From Shewanella sp. Choline-02u-19 (GTDB lineage Bacteria > Pseudomonadota > Gammaproteobacteria > Enterobacterales > Shewanellaceae), in the NCBI RefSeq assembly GCF_002836205.1, contig NZ_PJBE01000013.1:3410001-3474000 (forward strand): a stretch of DNA of 64,000 nucleotides, written 5' to 3'. Both the position numbers and the translations under genes were made by a program. Below the pieces are notes generated by a model. The model saw nothing but the letters and a program-made list of their open reading frames with translations, was not told the DNA's origin and did no database searches. How positions within the stretch are numbered: position 1 is the stretch's first letter; the number at the start of each line of letters is the position of its first letter. Positions 38,528-46,950 of this stretch are shown here, piece by piece.

Positions 38528-39603
38528 TACGTGGCTCCTTTGCTTAAGTCACTTAAACGAACTCGCTTAAACACCATCAGTGCCAGCAGGGCTGACAAGC
38601 CCAGAATGAAAAAGAATATATATTTCGGCATCCAATCCCACCACCAGTCAAAGAACTTGGTGTAGAGGAATAAAATAAAGAACACATTACCGGTATTGGT
38701 CACCTCGCCCCATTGGCGCTTAACCCCAAACCAAATAGCAGCCACCGAGAGCGCAAACCCTGTCAGTTGATAGCAGCCTTCTACCATCTCCGGTGACCAG
38801 CTTAAATAGCTTATTTCGCCCCAATTAGACAAGATTAGGATCGGTAGAAACAGCATGATCATTGCCATCACGTTATAAATCGAAGCGAAGCCACTGAAAC
38901 GTCGATGATCGCTAAAATGGGGTAAGAGGAAGATAAGTAAACTAGGCAGTAGAAAGTTCTCTGGCCTTTCACCAAAGTTTATCCAATACATACCGGACCA
39001 ACTGCCCACTTTCATCGCAATAAAACCACTGAGGCTGACGATGCCAAAGAACAGCAACAAGCGCGCATTACACGCATAAGCCAGCAAAAAGCTAAAAGCA
39101 GCCCACACAGCAAAGGCATTAGGTGACGGCGTAATATTAAATATCTGCCCCAACATAGAAAGGTTAAGCACAAAGCACGCAAGGCTTACCAAGGCGGCAA
39201 TTTTTGAGTAATAAGCACTTTTCTCTGCTTGAGCCAGTTTCAATGACACTATGAACAGTAGGATGGGAGCTATCACTAAAATGCTGACTTGAACCGCAGT
39301 ATTTAGGTAGCCCCAGAACTGATAGAACAGAAAGAAGATGCTGGTGGCCATTGCCAGCGCACCGAGCATGGAGGCAATTCTCATTCCTAAAGATAGCTGT
39401 TTAGATTGGCGACTAGTGTCAACATCATAGGTATCTGATAGGCGTTGCAATAATTGCTGGTGGTAGCCACTGAGCCTATTTTTCTGTTCAGCTGAAATTT
39501 CAATAACGTTATCATTTTCCAACTCATGCATCTCTTGTTGGAATGCATGAATTTGATCAACACGTTGCTGCGCATCACATTGAGAAAGTGAATTTTCTTC
39601 CAT
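38527..39603 (-). CDS. DUF2157-like polytopic membrane protein
   Basis: 358 aa from MEENSLSQCDAQQRV (AAGGAG 8 nt before). Cytoplasmic N-terminus of about 85 residues, then about nine to ten TM segments. Coupled to the exported protein downstream. Function unknown for the family. I would expect an envelope-associated role. Confidence 0.7.
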   Translation of the reverse strand: MEENSLSQCDAQQRVDQIHAFQQEMHELENDNVIEISAEQKNRLSGYHQQLLQRLSDTYDVDTSRQSKQLSLGMRIASMLGALAMATSIFFLFYQFWGYLNTAVQVSILVIAPILLFIVSLKLAQAEKSAYYSKIAALVSLACFVLNLSMLGQIFNITPSPNAFAVWAAFSFLLAYACNARLLLFFGIVSLSGFIAMKVGSWSGMYWINFGERPENFLLPSLLIFLLPHFSDHRRFSGFASIYNVMAMIMLFLPILILSNWGEISYLSWSPEMVEGCYQLTGFALSVAAIWFGVKRQWGEVTNTGNVFFILFLYTKFFDWWWDWMPKYIFFFILGLSALLALMVFKRVRLSDLSKGAT

Positions 39604-40171
39604 GGATTGATTCTCCTTAATCACACCTTATAGTGCCGTAATTGATAATAAAGGCAACTCATCATGACCGGTACCTTCCGCCAGTAAATGGATGTGGCAC
39701 AACAAACTCTGCTTCACTCTGCCTGATTAAACACCCGTTATCGACCTACACTCGCCAAGCGCACCATGATGCTCGAATATCTGTGGTGCCAATGTCGTGA
39801 TCGCATGTGCAGACATGCCGTGACACGCTGTCTAGTTGAGTTGCACCCTAGGCGGGATTATCAAATAAGTATTGAAGCAAACACTGACATTTGTGGTTCC
39901 AATGGCCTGTGGCCAGCGCATGTGCAGACATGCCGGAGGCTCGCTGCAAGTCCATCTGACCTCCATGGATGGAGGAAATGCCAAATTCTGTCTGGAACAT
40001 AATTGGCCTTGGAAGCTCTACGATGGCATCCATGCCATCAAAGGCCTCAGCCATATCTACACTGGGTTATAAAAGCGCAATTGTTTAGCTTTGGAGGTAT
40101 CACCGAAAAGCAAAGATTGAGTTGTTTTACTCTGAACTAAATTTTGTAGTTACACAGCAACTTGATGTATC

Positions 40172-40358
40172 TGTGGTTCCAATGGCCTGCGGCCAGCGCA
40201 TGTGCAGACACAGCCGTGACACGCTACAAGTCCATCCATGGAAGCTCGGCCATGACGTCCATGTCATGGACGGTCACGGCCGCATCTACACTAGGGTTTG
40301 AAAAGCGGGATCTTCTAGCACCAGAGTGTCTATTTAGTAATAGTTTACTCTGACCCAG
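40172..40358 (+). repeat. Dispersed repeat C, most complete copy
   Basis: Starts TGTGGTTCCAATGGCCTGCG, includes GCATGTGCAGACA, ACGCTACAAGTCCATCCATGG, a long GC-rich palindromic core near 40235-40282, CATCTACACTAGGGTTTGAA, and the GATCTTCTAGCACCAGAG...ACTCTGACCC end shared with copy 1. Confidence 0.7.
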
Positions 40359-40427
40359 CTAATTATCTTTCACAACTCCAACATAAAACACTACTCATAA
40401 ACCTAAGCACTCAACTCACAGACACCA

Positions 40428-40542
40428 ATCTTCCCCGTTGGAAATTTCGCTTTTCAGAAATTTCGCCGGGGCGCTGAGGGATTGCCAAGGGGTACAAGCG
40501 CTTTACCCCTTGGCTCTGGTGTGGGCGAAGCGCCACGACCTT
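40428..40542 (-). repeat. Dispersed hairpin repeat B, copy 2
   Basis: Inverted copy of 19095-19211. GCCAAGGGGTA / TACCCCTTGGC is a perfect 11-bp stem with a 9-nt loop here, surrounded by GGAAATTTCGC...GAAATTTCGCC. Confidence 0.75.
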
Positions 40543-40750
40543 GGTCAAGCGCAGCTTGGTACTCTATTAGTTGTTAGACGCAGTCTAACGTTTAAGGTCA
40601 AGCGCAGCTTGATGCCTTTATCTGTAAACCCAAAATGAAACTCAAATCTAAAATAAATTCAAAACCCAAAAATTCATAACCTTAGCTAAACTTACCCCAG
40701 CCCACATTGGAATTTAGGACTATCCACCACTAAAACAAAAGGATTTGTTT

Positions 40751-40981
40751 ATGGCACTCGCCTGTGTTGCAACCCGCGCAAGCTGCGGCGTCGACGCCCC
40801 TCTGGTCACCGTAGAAGTCCATTTAAGTAATGGCTTACCCGCCTTTTCATTAGTTGGACTCCCCGAAGCCTCCGTCAAAGAAGCAAAAGAACGCGTGCGC
40901 AGCGCGCTGATAAATGCGGGATTCGAGTTCCCAATGCGGCGCATTACCGTCAATTTAGCCCCCACAACATTCACTTACTAG
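40751..40981 (+). pseudogene. comM: comM (yifB) 5' fragment, interrupted by island
   Basis: N-terminal about 70 residues of the Mg-chelatase-like AAA+ helicase ComM (MALACVATRASCGVDAPLV, VGLPEASVKEAKERVRSALI, ITVNLAP). AAAGG lies 7-8 nt before the ATG. After codon 70 the sequence enters the island and ends in seven foreign codons and TAG. It contains the N-terminal fold only, no Walker A, so it is non-functional on its own. ComM speeds branch migration in natural transformation. The neighbourhood with ilv is as in E. coli. Confidence 0.95.
40955..40959. other. attL core
   Basis: TTAGC shared with the right junction. The first two bases after it differ (CC here, GC at attR), which bounds the crossover to this core or the CC two bases on. 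Confidence 0.7.
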
Positions 40982-41010
40982 TAATACTAAGACGCATAAG
41001 GTAGTGAATT

Positions 41011-41451
41011 ATGAAAATCAATATTAATTCAATCATATATCCATTATTGATAATTATAAGTCTGTGTTCATCAATTAGAGCATTCGCGGATTACGGTAAT
41101 GCTGAAGTGAGCAGAGTAATTAGTGTTTATGACGGTGATACGTTTAAAGCGGACATTAAAGGTTATCAAGCAGTCGTTGGCACCAATATTTCTATTAGAG
41201 TGGCAAACATCGATACTGCTGAAATTCGGGCTGGTTGTAGTGATGAAAAGGTAATGGCACTAAAGGGGCGTGAATTTACTTTAAAGGCACTCTCAAGTGC
41301 TAGCGTCATAGAGCTACGAGATATTAAGCGAGGGAAGTATTTTAGATTAGTCGCTGATGTCTATATCGATGGGGTTAACTTAGGTTCAGAGCTACGAAAA
41401 GCAGGATTAGCTGTTGAATACGGTAAAGAGCATAGCTGGTGTCGGTTATAG
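41011..41451 (+). CDS. Secreted thermonuclease-like (SNase) protein
   Basis: 146 aa. Signal peptide (residues 1-26, cut near AFA). SNase fold: VISVYDGDTFKADI (metal-binding Asp), RVANIDTAEIRAGC, and the LGSELRKAGLAVEY end. Of the catalytic Arg-Glu-Arg set the first Arg (R62 in IRVANIDTAE) and Glu are present; the last Arg is not certain. Predicted extracellular or periplasmic nuclease. First gene of the island, transcribed away from the comM fragment. Confidence 0.8.
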   Translation: MKININSIIYPLLIIISLCSSIRAFADYGNAEVSRVISVYDGDTFKADIKGYQAVVGTNISIRVANIDTAEIRAGCSDEKVMALKGREFTLKALSSASVIELRDIKRGKYFRLVADVYIDGVNLGSELRKAGLAVEYGKEHSWCRL

Positions 41452-41517
41452 AAAGTATAATTCAAACATTTACCACGCCAATTCTATTTGGTAGGACATT
41501 GTTATGGCTAGCTTTCA

Positions 41518-41784
41518 TCACTTAAAAAGCTCACTCACGTCAATGTCTAATGCCTTTGCAAACTGTATTATTTCAATATCACGCACTTGTCTAATCTCCA
41601 GCTCGACTTTTGAGTAAGTCGATCTACTCATATCAAAACCGTTACTTTGCAAGCGAGCAATCATCATTTCTTGAGTAATGTTTTTGCGCTTTCTTATTTG
41701 GCGTATTTTTGAGCCGATCACATTTTTAGTCATTATTACTTTGCTCTGGTTGTAGAGCAAAATGATCTCATTTAACATACCCAT
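41518..41784 (-). CDS. XRE-family HTH regulator
   Basis: 88 aa. The HTH covers residues 18-88 (IGSKIRQIRKRKNITQEMMI, SRSTYSKVELEIRQV, FAKALDIDVSELF). GGAG lies 5 nt before the first ATG. A second ATG (MTKNVIGS, at 41733) fits the domain start and lacks a site. Opposite to its neighbours, a candidate regulator of the island left end. Confidence 0.82.
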   Translation of the reverse strand: MGMLNEIILLYNQSKVIMTKNVIGSKIRQIRKRKNITQEMMIARLQSNGFDMSRSTYSKVELEIRQVRDIEIIQFAKALDIDVSELFK

Positions 41785-41826
41785 AAATGCTCCACTGACG
41801 GAGCATTGTTACAATAAGGAATGGCA

Positions 41827-42687
41827 ATGAGATTTTTACAAAGTATTGGATCATCGACGATTATAGTATCAACGCTATTGCTATCAGGCTGTCAATTATC
41901 AGCTCAGCAACAAAGGGGGGGGGATGATCTTCTATTAAATCAGGTTACTCGTACAAAAACAGTGAATTTAACGCCAAAATATGATGAGAGAATGGGGTTT
42001 AACTTTATAATTAATGACCCGTTACAATTTGACTTGCCTCTATCTGATATTGTTTATTGTGGTTTATTTGGTGAATCGATTGAAGGTAAGCGAGGAACTT
42101 TATACATCTCAAAAGTGGAGAGTAGTGGCGGCGGAGTTCGTCGTCAAAACAATGTTTATGGTTATGTAGAAAGTAATCAAATGGATATATCGAAGTGCCG
42201 AGCAACAGTTGAGTATCAAGGGGTTTTTAAAAATAGTGTAAAAATTAGCGAAGGATATTCTTCTGAAGTACTACCGAAGTTTCGGGAGTTAATTAGCTTT
42301 CATAAAGACTTAACCTTGCAAAATAAAGAAAGAAAAAGACAACAAGCAATAATTAAATCCGATGAAAAACAGAAAGCTAGCTGGCATATTCGTGAACTAA
42401 ACAACACTGCTCAAGGAATCGCTACTATTCAAGTATGCATGGAAAAGGGAACGTTTTTCTTATCATCTGACAAACGAGCAAAACAAGCAGTTAAAGAGTC
42501 AGAAAGCTATGCACGGAATGATATTAGATCAAAGGTAGATGGTAAGCATTACTGGAATCAAAAAGCTTACAAACAAGCACATCAAAAAGGACTTAATCTA
42601 TCAAGGTATCTATGGTTGCATGATTATCTAACTTTTTCGAATCAATGTGCAGCGATGCGTAATCTAGTTGATTCTGTGACTAATTAA
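41827..42687 (+). CDS. Hypothetical lipoprotein with G9 tract
   Basis: 286 aa from MRFLQSIGSSTIIVS (AAGGA then 6 nt). An ATG at 41821 overlaps the site itself. Lipobox LLLSGC at about 16-21. No known domain; hydrophilic, with a basic helical middle (KERKRQQAIIKSDEKQKASW). A run of nine G residues lies at 41915-41923, about ten codons after the lipobox Cys. A one-base change there would truncate the protein, so phase variation is possible. Confidence 0.7.
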   Translation: MRFLQSIGSSTIIVSTLLLSGCQLSAQQQRGGDDLLLNQVTRTKTVNLTPKYDERMGFNFIINDPLQFDLPLSDIVYCGLFGESIEGKRGTLYISKVESSGGGVRRQNNVYGYVESNQMDISKCRATVEYQGVFKNSVKISEGYSSEVLPKFRELISFHKDLTLQNKERKRQQAIIKSDEKQKASWHIRELNNTAQGIATIQVCMEKGTFFLSSDKRAKQAVKESESYARNDIRSKVDGKHYWNQKAYKQAHQKGLNLSRYLWLHDYLTFSNQCAAMRNLVDSVTN

Positions 42688-42904
42688 TATTACATATATA
42701 TTAGCAATCAGAGTATTTACTCTGGTTGCATTACTATAGCTATCAGTTAAATTTCCGCTTACTAATGAACGCAATCATTCCATAAAATTCTGCTCTGACA
42801 TCTAGTGAATACGAATTGGATTATACTATTTTGCTTATTTTGGATAATATGTAGCCTTAACACCAAAAACCAAGTAATCAACAAAAATAGTAAGGTGAAA
42901 AACG

Positions 42905-43420
42905 ATGAGTAATACACAGCTTGACCATCTTAAAGCTAAATTAAAAGAGCTAAAGAATGAAGCAGCATTGATAGAGAATCAAATCAAAAAATCAATAGAA
43001 GTCGAACAAAATGAATGTATCGAAAGTTTCAAAAAAGAATACATCGAATTGAAAATCACACCGCAACAACTAGCTAAAGCTTTAGAGTTTACCTTAGTAG
43101 AGGTAGCCGATTCAGTTCAGCCGACTAAAGCGAAGACAAGAAAAAAACACCCTTTGTTTTACATGGAAGAACTAAACGGCACAGTTCATCAAACTCGTGG
43201 TTCGTCAGCAAAAGTTCTTAATAAAGCACCATGGAAAAATCTCGTTTTAGATGGTTCTATCAATAAATATACTGTCAGGTATTACAAAGAAAATGCAACA
43301 GGATTTGAATATTGGACAGATGTGAAAAATGAAAACATGCCGGATAATGCTACCGAAACACGTCAAAAAGGTGTCAAAGATATCGAAGCTATGAAAAGTA
43401 AGGTTAACAGTATTATCTGA
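42905..43420 (+). CDS. Hypothetical coiled-coil protein, possibly 5' part of a split gene
   Basis: 171 aa. N-terminal coiled coil (about 5-60; LKAKLKELKNEAALIENQIK) followed by LKITPQQLAKALEF, which recalls the dimerisation region of H-NS-like proteins. A basic linker KAKTRKKHP follows, then an unrecognised C-terminal half. The H-NS DNA-binding motif is not visible. The TGA stop is followed by 135 codons open in the same frame (see the next entry). Confidence 0.62.
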   Translation: MSNTQLDHLKAKLKELKNEAALIENQIKKSIEVEQNECIESFKKEYIELKITPQQLAKALEFTLVEVADSVQPTKAKTRKKHPLFYMEELNGTVHQTRGSSAKVLNKAPWKNLVLDGSINKYTVRYYKENATGFEYWTDVKNENMPDNATETRQKGVKDIEAMKSKVNSII

Positions 43421-43825
43421 AATGGTTGTTATCAAAATGAATTGAAGCTTGTCAAGATATTAGTACGCAATCTAAATCAATTAAAGAAAGCACATGTAAA
43501 AAAGCTAGCAGCTAAAGCTAGTGGTGCTGAGCTCACTAATTGGTATAAAAATGCTGATGGAGCAGGTCTAGATTATGGTTCAAATGTGTATTCATACGGG
43601 CAAGTTGATGAAAATAATTTGATTGAAAATTATGTTTATTGGTATTCGTTTTATGACGATTCAACGCTTGCTAATGAAAGCTTACAAAAAGCGCATGAAG
43701 AAAGTCTTGTTTATGTCAGTATCGATTCAAATGACGAAACATTCAATACTAAAGACATAAAATTGCAACTTCGAAATCGTCGAAAAAAAATGTCAAAGAT
43801 GAGCAAAAAAGACATAAAATGGTGA
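43421..43825 (+). pseudogene. In-frame continuation after TGA (3' part of the split gene)
   Basis: Continues in frame from the TGA at 43418-43420 for 135 codons with no further stop. It has no ATG and no ribosome binding site. The only candidate start is a TTG at 43442, which would give 127 aa (KLVKILVRNLNQLKKAHVKK..., aromatic middle, very basic end RNRRKKMSKMSKKDIKW). Simplest reading: a nonsense mutation in a 306-codon gene. Stop readthrough or selenocysteine cannot be excluded by eye. Confidence 0.5.
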
Positions 43826-43827
43826 AT

Positions 43828-43853
43828 AACAGCCCAGAAATGGGCTGTTATTT
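43828..43853. terminator. Hairpin terminator between converging genes
   Basis: AACAGCCCA / TGGGCTGTT perfect 9-bp stem, GAAA loop, then A/T-rich. Confidence 0.8.
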
Positions 43854-43894
43854 AGCTAGCTTGTTCACTATTATATCATGTACAAAATTTTCCA

Positions 43895-44773
43895 TTACAT
43901 GTGCCCCGCATATGAATTTCGTTGGTTCTTAATCCTTTGTTGTTTAGATAACTCTGCTATTGTCATCTTCTCGTGTTCATCGTCTAACGACGCTATAACA
44001 TCTTCTAATGATTTGTCTAGTGAAGTGTTTGTTTCGTCTTGTTCCACTTCGTAGTGAACCTCACAAGAGCTTTGAACACTAATACGATTGATTGTTTCGC
44101 CCAGTAAACAAACTTCCTCAACTTCAGGTAAGTAATCATCAAATAAATCGTCATCTACATTTGATAGTGAAAGCGATGTGACCGTATGGTGTGCTTTAGA
44201 TAAATTGCTTTTTAAATTCTGTTCAACGTTAAATTCGAATTCGAATTCGACTGTGCCAATGATTACGTACATCACACAGCATTCTTCCAGCTCAATTATC
44301 ATTGCCACTGCATTTGGCAGGTATGTTTTCGACATTAGATGCTTTATAGCACCAGTGTAGTAAATCGGCATATTGCGTGAACTGCTTTCTGATTTGATAT
44401 CGAGCAACACTTCTCTGAAACGTTGTTCGATACTAGGTAACCACGGCGTTTTAGTATTCGAATTACGACAGGCATCTTTTAGTCGAGTGATACCTGACGC
44501 ACGCTTTGTGAAGTTGCAAATCATTTCTAGAGACATATCCAGACCGCCTGTTAATTTATATTCAACGCCTCTGCTTTTACTAAAAAAATTACGTGAAACT
44601 TCATTATGCGTTAAACCAAATTTGCAAGAATAGTTACCATATTTGTCGACCAGTCTTTTAGATATATTTTCGGTAATATCATGTGAAATATCGTTGAAAT
44701 CAGTGATGGACATTTCACATGTATCTGGAAGCGTGTATTCATTATTTCGAATGGAAAGCTTTGTAGTTTTCAT
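43895..44773 (-). CDS. Hypothetical protein with XRE-like segment
   Basis: 292 aa, AAGGAAAAAA before the ATG. Not recognised. A segment around residues 52-95 (GLTHNEVSRNFF, then LTGGLDMSLEMICNFTKRA) has the rhythm of an XRE helix-turn-helix with its trailing helix. The C-terminal third is very acidic and Thr/Ser-rich. Third gene of a minus-strand operon whose first two products are small DNA-binding proteins, which supports a regulatory role. Confidence 0.65.
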   Translation of the reverse strand: MKTTKLSIRNNEYTLPDTCEMSITDFNDISHDITENISKRLVDKYGNYSCKFGLTHNEVSRNFFSKSRGVEYKLTGGLDMSLEMICNFTKRASGITRLKDACRNSNTKTPWLPSIEQRFREVLLDIKSESSSRNMPIYYTGAIKHLMSKTYLPNAVAMIIELEECCVMYVIIGTVEFEFEFNVEQNLKSNLSKAHHTVTSLSLSNVDDDLFDDYLPEVEEVCLLGETINRISVQSSCEVHYEVEQDETNTSLDKSLEDVIASLDDEHEKMTIAELSKQQRIKNQRNSYAGHM

Positions 44774-44921
44774 TTTTTTCCTTGATGCCTGCTAAATGAG
44801 ACTGTAAAAGATTATTAAGTGTGCTGCTTATGGAATCGCCAATTAGTTCATCGTGTATTTCGAGTAGGTCATGGCGAAGTTTTATTCGAACTTGTCTAGC
44901 TGTACTGCTCGATTTATTCAT
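44742..44921 (-). CDS. Small ribbon-helix-helix-like protein
   Basis: 59 aa. TARQVRIKLRHDLLEIHDEL followed by a second helix (SISSTLNNLLQSHLAG) fits an RHH (Arc/MetJ) DNA-binding fold. A purine-rich AGAGAAAAAGAAA precedes the ATG. It overlaps the HTH gene upstream by 8 nt and the 292-aa gene downstream by 32 nt, so three genes are translationally packed. Confidence 0.72.
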   Translation of the reverse strand: MNKSSSTARQVRIKLRHDLLEIHDELIGDSISSTLNNLLQSHLAGIKEKNENYKAFHSK

Positions 44922-45069
44922 TTTCTTTTTCTCTAACTATTTTATAAATTGTTGCTGTTGAGATCATGAAGCGCTTGCTCATTTCAAACACAGAAGTGTC
45001 ACCGTTTAGGTAAATTTTATAAATAAGACGTTTTTCTACTTCAGTTCTTCTTGGCTTTCTAATTCTCAT
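44914..45069 (-). CDS. Small resolvase-type HTH protein
   Basis: 51 aa. The helix-turn-helix EMSKRFMISTATIYKIVREK resembles the C-terminal DNA-binding domain of Hin-type recombinases without a catalytic domain. GAGAGG lies 4 nt before the ATG. First gene of the regulator operon, with an 8-bp tandem repeat 118 bp upstream. Confidence 0.75.
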   Translation of the reverse strand: MRIRKPRRTEVEKRLIYKIYLNGDTSVFEMSKRFMISTATIYKIVREKENE

Positions 45070-45186
45070 GTTACCTCTCTACTTTTTTATTTCTACATTT
45101 CTATTTATAACGATAAATTTGAGTATTCGAACTTATCAACAAAATCTCAATCTGTTCAAAACCATCTTAATAAACAGCTTCAGTTA

Positions 45187-45282
45187 GTAAAGAAGTAAAG
45201 AAGTAAAGAATGAAAGAATGAAAGAATGAAAGAATGAAAGAATGAAAGAATGAAAGAATGAAAGAATGAAAGAATGAAAGAA
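45187..45282. repeat. 8-bp microsatellite, 12 units
   Basis: Three GTAAAGAA units then nine TGAAAGAA units, all perfect. It lies between two divergent island operons. Slipped-strand change in unit number is likely. Confidence 0.92.
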
Positions 45283-45643
45283 ACAATCCGGTATTTTCTG
45301 CAAGCTAATGCATCGACTGTTTGTTTCAATAAGCAGCCTCGTTTCAACAGTTAACTTTCACTAGAATATTATTAATCAGTCTTCGATTAGTTCGCTGCGC
45401 TCACGTCGCTTCGCTCCTAATGTAATGCTTCGCATGAACGGTGAATGTCTTGTTCGACTTGAACGTTTTCTTGGCTAGTCTTCGATTGGTTTACTTTGTT
45501 CGGTGCGCACTTAGTTCAGCTCTGTTTAATCTACACTAGGGTTTCAAATTTCATTCTAATATTTTAATCAGTCTCAAATGAGATTGCCTTTTTTGACGAC
45601 TATTTTTGACTTATAAAACAAGCATAATTAAGCATCTAAATAC
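45283..45643. other. Divergent promoter region with palindromic fragments
   Basis: No gene seen. GCGCTCACGTCGCTTCGC-type palindromic patches near 45395-45440. AATCTACACTAGGGTTTCAAA (45529 on) resembles the CATCTACACTAGGGTTTGAA module of chromosomal repeat C. The A/T-rich end near 45590-45625 (two TTGAC boxes, TATAAA) probably drives the operon to the right. Confidence 0.45.
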
Positions 45644-45874
45644 ATGAACACGAAGACAGAAAAGGTTATGGAATTGGCATTTACGAAAGAGAACGCAGCT
45701 CAATTTGGTGCAGTGGGTGGGAAACGCTCAAAGCGACTATCTAGAGTAGATAAACAACGACAAGAGCATATGAGTGACATAGTTCGCTTAGAAGAAATCT
45801 TAAGCGGTGGGTACGGGAAAGAGCTTCAACTGGCATATCTAGACACAATAAAGACGGTATGGGGATTGGTATGA
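45644..45874 (+). CDS. Hypothetical protein, first gene of the unknown island operon
   Basis: 76 aa (or 68 aa from ATG 45668, which has AAGG very close). Contains FTKENAAQFGAVGGKRSKRLSR, a basic glycine motif of the type (F-x-E-x-A-x-x-G-x-K-x-S-K-R) also seen at the start of the protein at 47543. Such motifs occur near the N-termini of small plasmid and phage DNA-binding proteins. Its TGA overlaps the next ATG. Confidence 0.65.
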   Translation: MNTKTEKVMELAFTKENAAQFGAVGGKRSKRLSRVDKQRQEHMSDIVRLEEILSGGYGKELQLAYLDTIKTVWGLV

Positions 45875-46092
45875 CTTTTCATCTTAATAGGGCTGCTGAT
45901 AGCACTTGGCTAGAACTTTACAGCAACGAGAATGTAGTTATGCGTGAAGAGCTATCAAATGATATTGAACAACAAAAGCGGGACATGATTAATAGGCTTA
46001 AATTCATCGTCAACGAAGAGCAGCGACGCTGTAAATATAAATTAGTTGATAAAGCGACATTAGAGAACAACTTAAAGAGGTTTTTTGCATGA
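45871..46092 (+). CDS. Hypothetical small protein, operon gene 2
   Basis: 73 aa from MTFHLNRAADSTWLEL (GGGGATTGGT before the ATG; another ATG 12 nt upstream). Helical, charged; no recognised domain. ATGA overlaps at both ends. Confidence 0.65.
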   Translation: MTFHLNRAADSTWLELYSNENVVMREELSNDIEQQKRDMINRLKFIVNEEQRRCKYKLVDKATLENNLKRFFA

Positions 46093-46553
46093 TTATCAAC
46101 AGTATAAATTTTGGGCACGTTCATAGAAATGTAAGTGATGGTTTCTTGTTGGTCGATGTACTTGAAGCAATACTCACACAGAATGAAAGCGCATATACAC
46201 ATGCAGTTAACTATGCAAAGCAGCTTGATAAGTGGGTTGATTCTAAAGAAGTATTTAATTTGGTATCAGCATACGATATAGCTCTACAAGAGAGCATAAA
46301 TCAGCAGCTAAAAGCACGTCTTAAAGCTTCTGCTGACGAGAGACTAGTTGTTTATGCGTTTGCTCCTAATGATGACAAAACAGCGTTATTCAGCTCGCTA
46401 GACCCGATAAATGAAAGTATGACAATAAATGAATTCAAAGAGTTTATAGGGTCACTAAAGCTAAATGTTAGAGATAGAGAACAGTGCTCGGGGGCGCTAT
46501 ACAAACTGGCGCTGACTGGATGTAAACAAGTAAGAGTGATGAATTATGTTTAA
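46089..46553 (+). CDS. Hypothetical protein, operon gene 3
   Basis: 154 aa, soluble, mainly helical (YTHAVNYAKQLDKWVDSKEV, QESINQQLKARLKASADERL). No known domain. Overlaps gene 2 by 4 nt and gene 4 by 8 nt. Confidence 0.67.
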   Translation: MIINSINFGHVHRNVSDGFLLVDVLEAILTQNESAYTHAVNYAKQLDKWVDSKEVFNLVSAYDIALQESINQQLKARLKASADERLVVYAFAPNDDKTALFSSLDPINESMTINEFKEFIGSLKLNVRDREQCSGALYKLALTGCKQVRVMNYV

Positions 46554-46950
46554 AGAATTATACACAGCACTATCGGGTCTAGCAGACCAGAGTGTAATGG
46601 CAACTCGGATTGTTAAAAAACTAGCCGATATTGAGAAAAAAGGTCATACAGCAGATGAATTAACAGTTGCTGAAATGGCTGAAATTCGCGCTAGATTTAC
46701 GCAATATCTTGATAATGATATAGAAGCATTACATAAGCTCAACGCTATTAAAGAACGGCTAGTAGTTGACGGTGATTCTGATATCAAAGCTGATATAGAT
46801 TGGCTTCTACGAGGTATGACTTTCAAGCAAATGAACTATGAACACAAAAATGGATTGATTAACTCAGTCTTGATAAATCGCTCAGCTAAGGGCGCATCGA
46901 TTAAAGATAAAAAATATACGATTAAAGACTTTATGGGGAGCGATAAATGA
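46546..46950 (+). CDS. Hypothetical protein, operon gene 4
   Basis: 134 aa, helical; KELYTALSGLADQSVMATRI and a basic C-terminus (KGASIKDKKYTIKDFMGSDK). No known domain. Overlaps gene 5 by 4 nt. Confidence 0.67.
   Translation: MFKELYTALSGLADQSVMATRIVKKLADIEKKGHTADELTVAEMAEIRARFTQYLDNDIEALHKLNAIKERLVVDGDSDIKADIDWLLRGMTFKQMNYEHKNGLINSVLINRSAKGASIKDKKYTIKDFMGSDK

Larger units (their letters stand above)
39604..40750. other. Long repeat-rich non-coding region
   Basis: No supported gene in about 1.15 kb. Contents: promoter side of the DUF2157 gene; three copies of repeat C (39782-39845, 39892-40075, 40172-40358) with nested palindromes (CCATGGATGG, CCATGTCATGG); repeat B copy 2 (40428-40542); a twice-repeated GGTCAAGCGCAGCTTG (near 40543 and 40597); and the comM leader. 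Confidence 0.6.
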
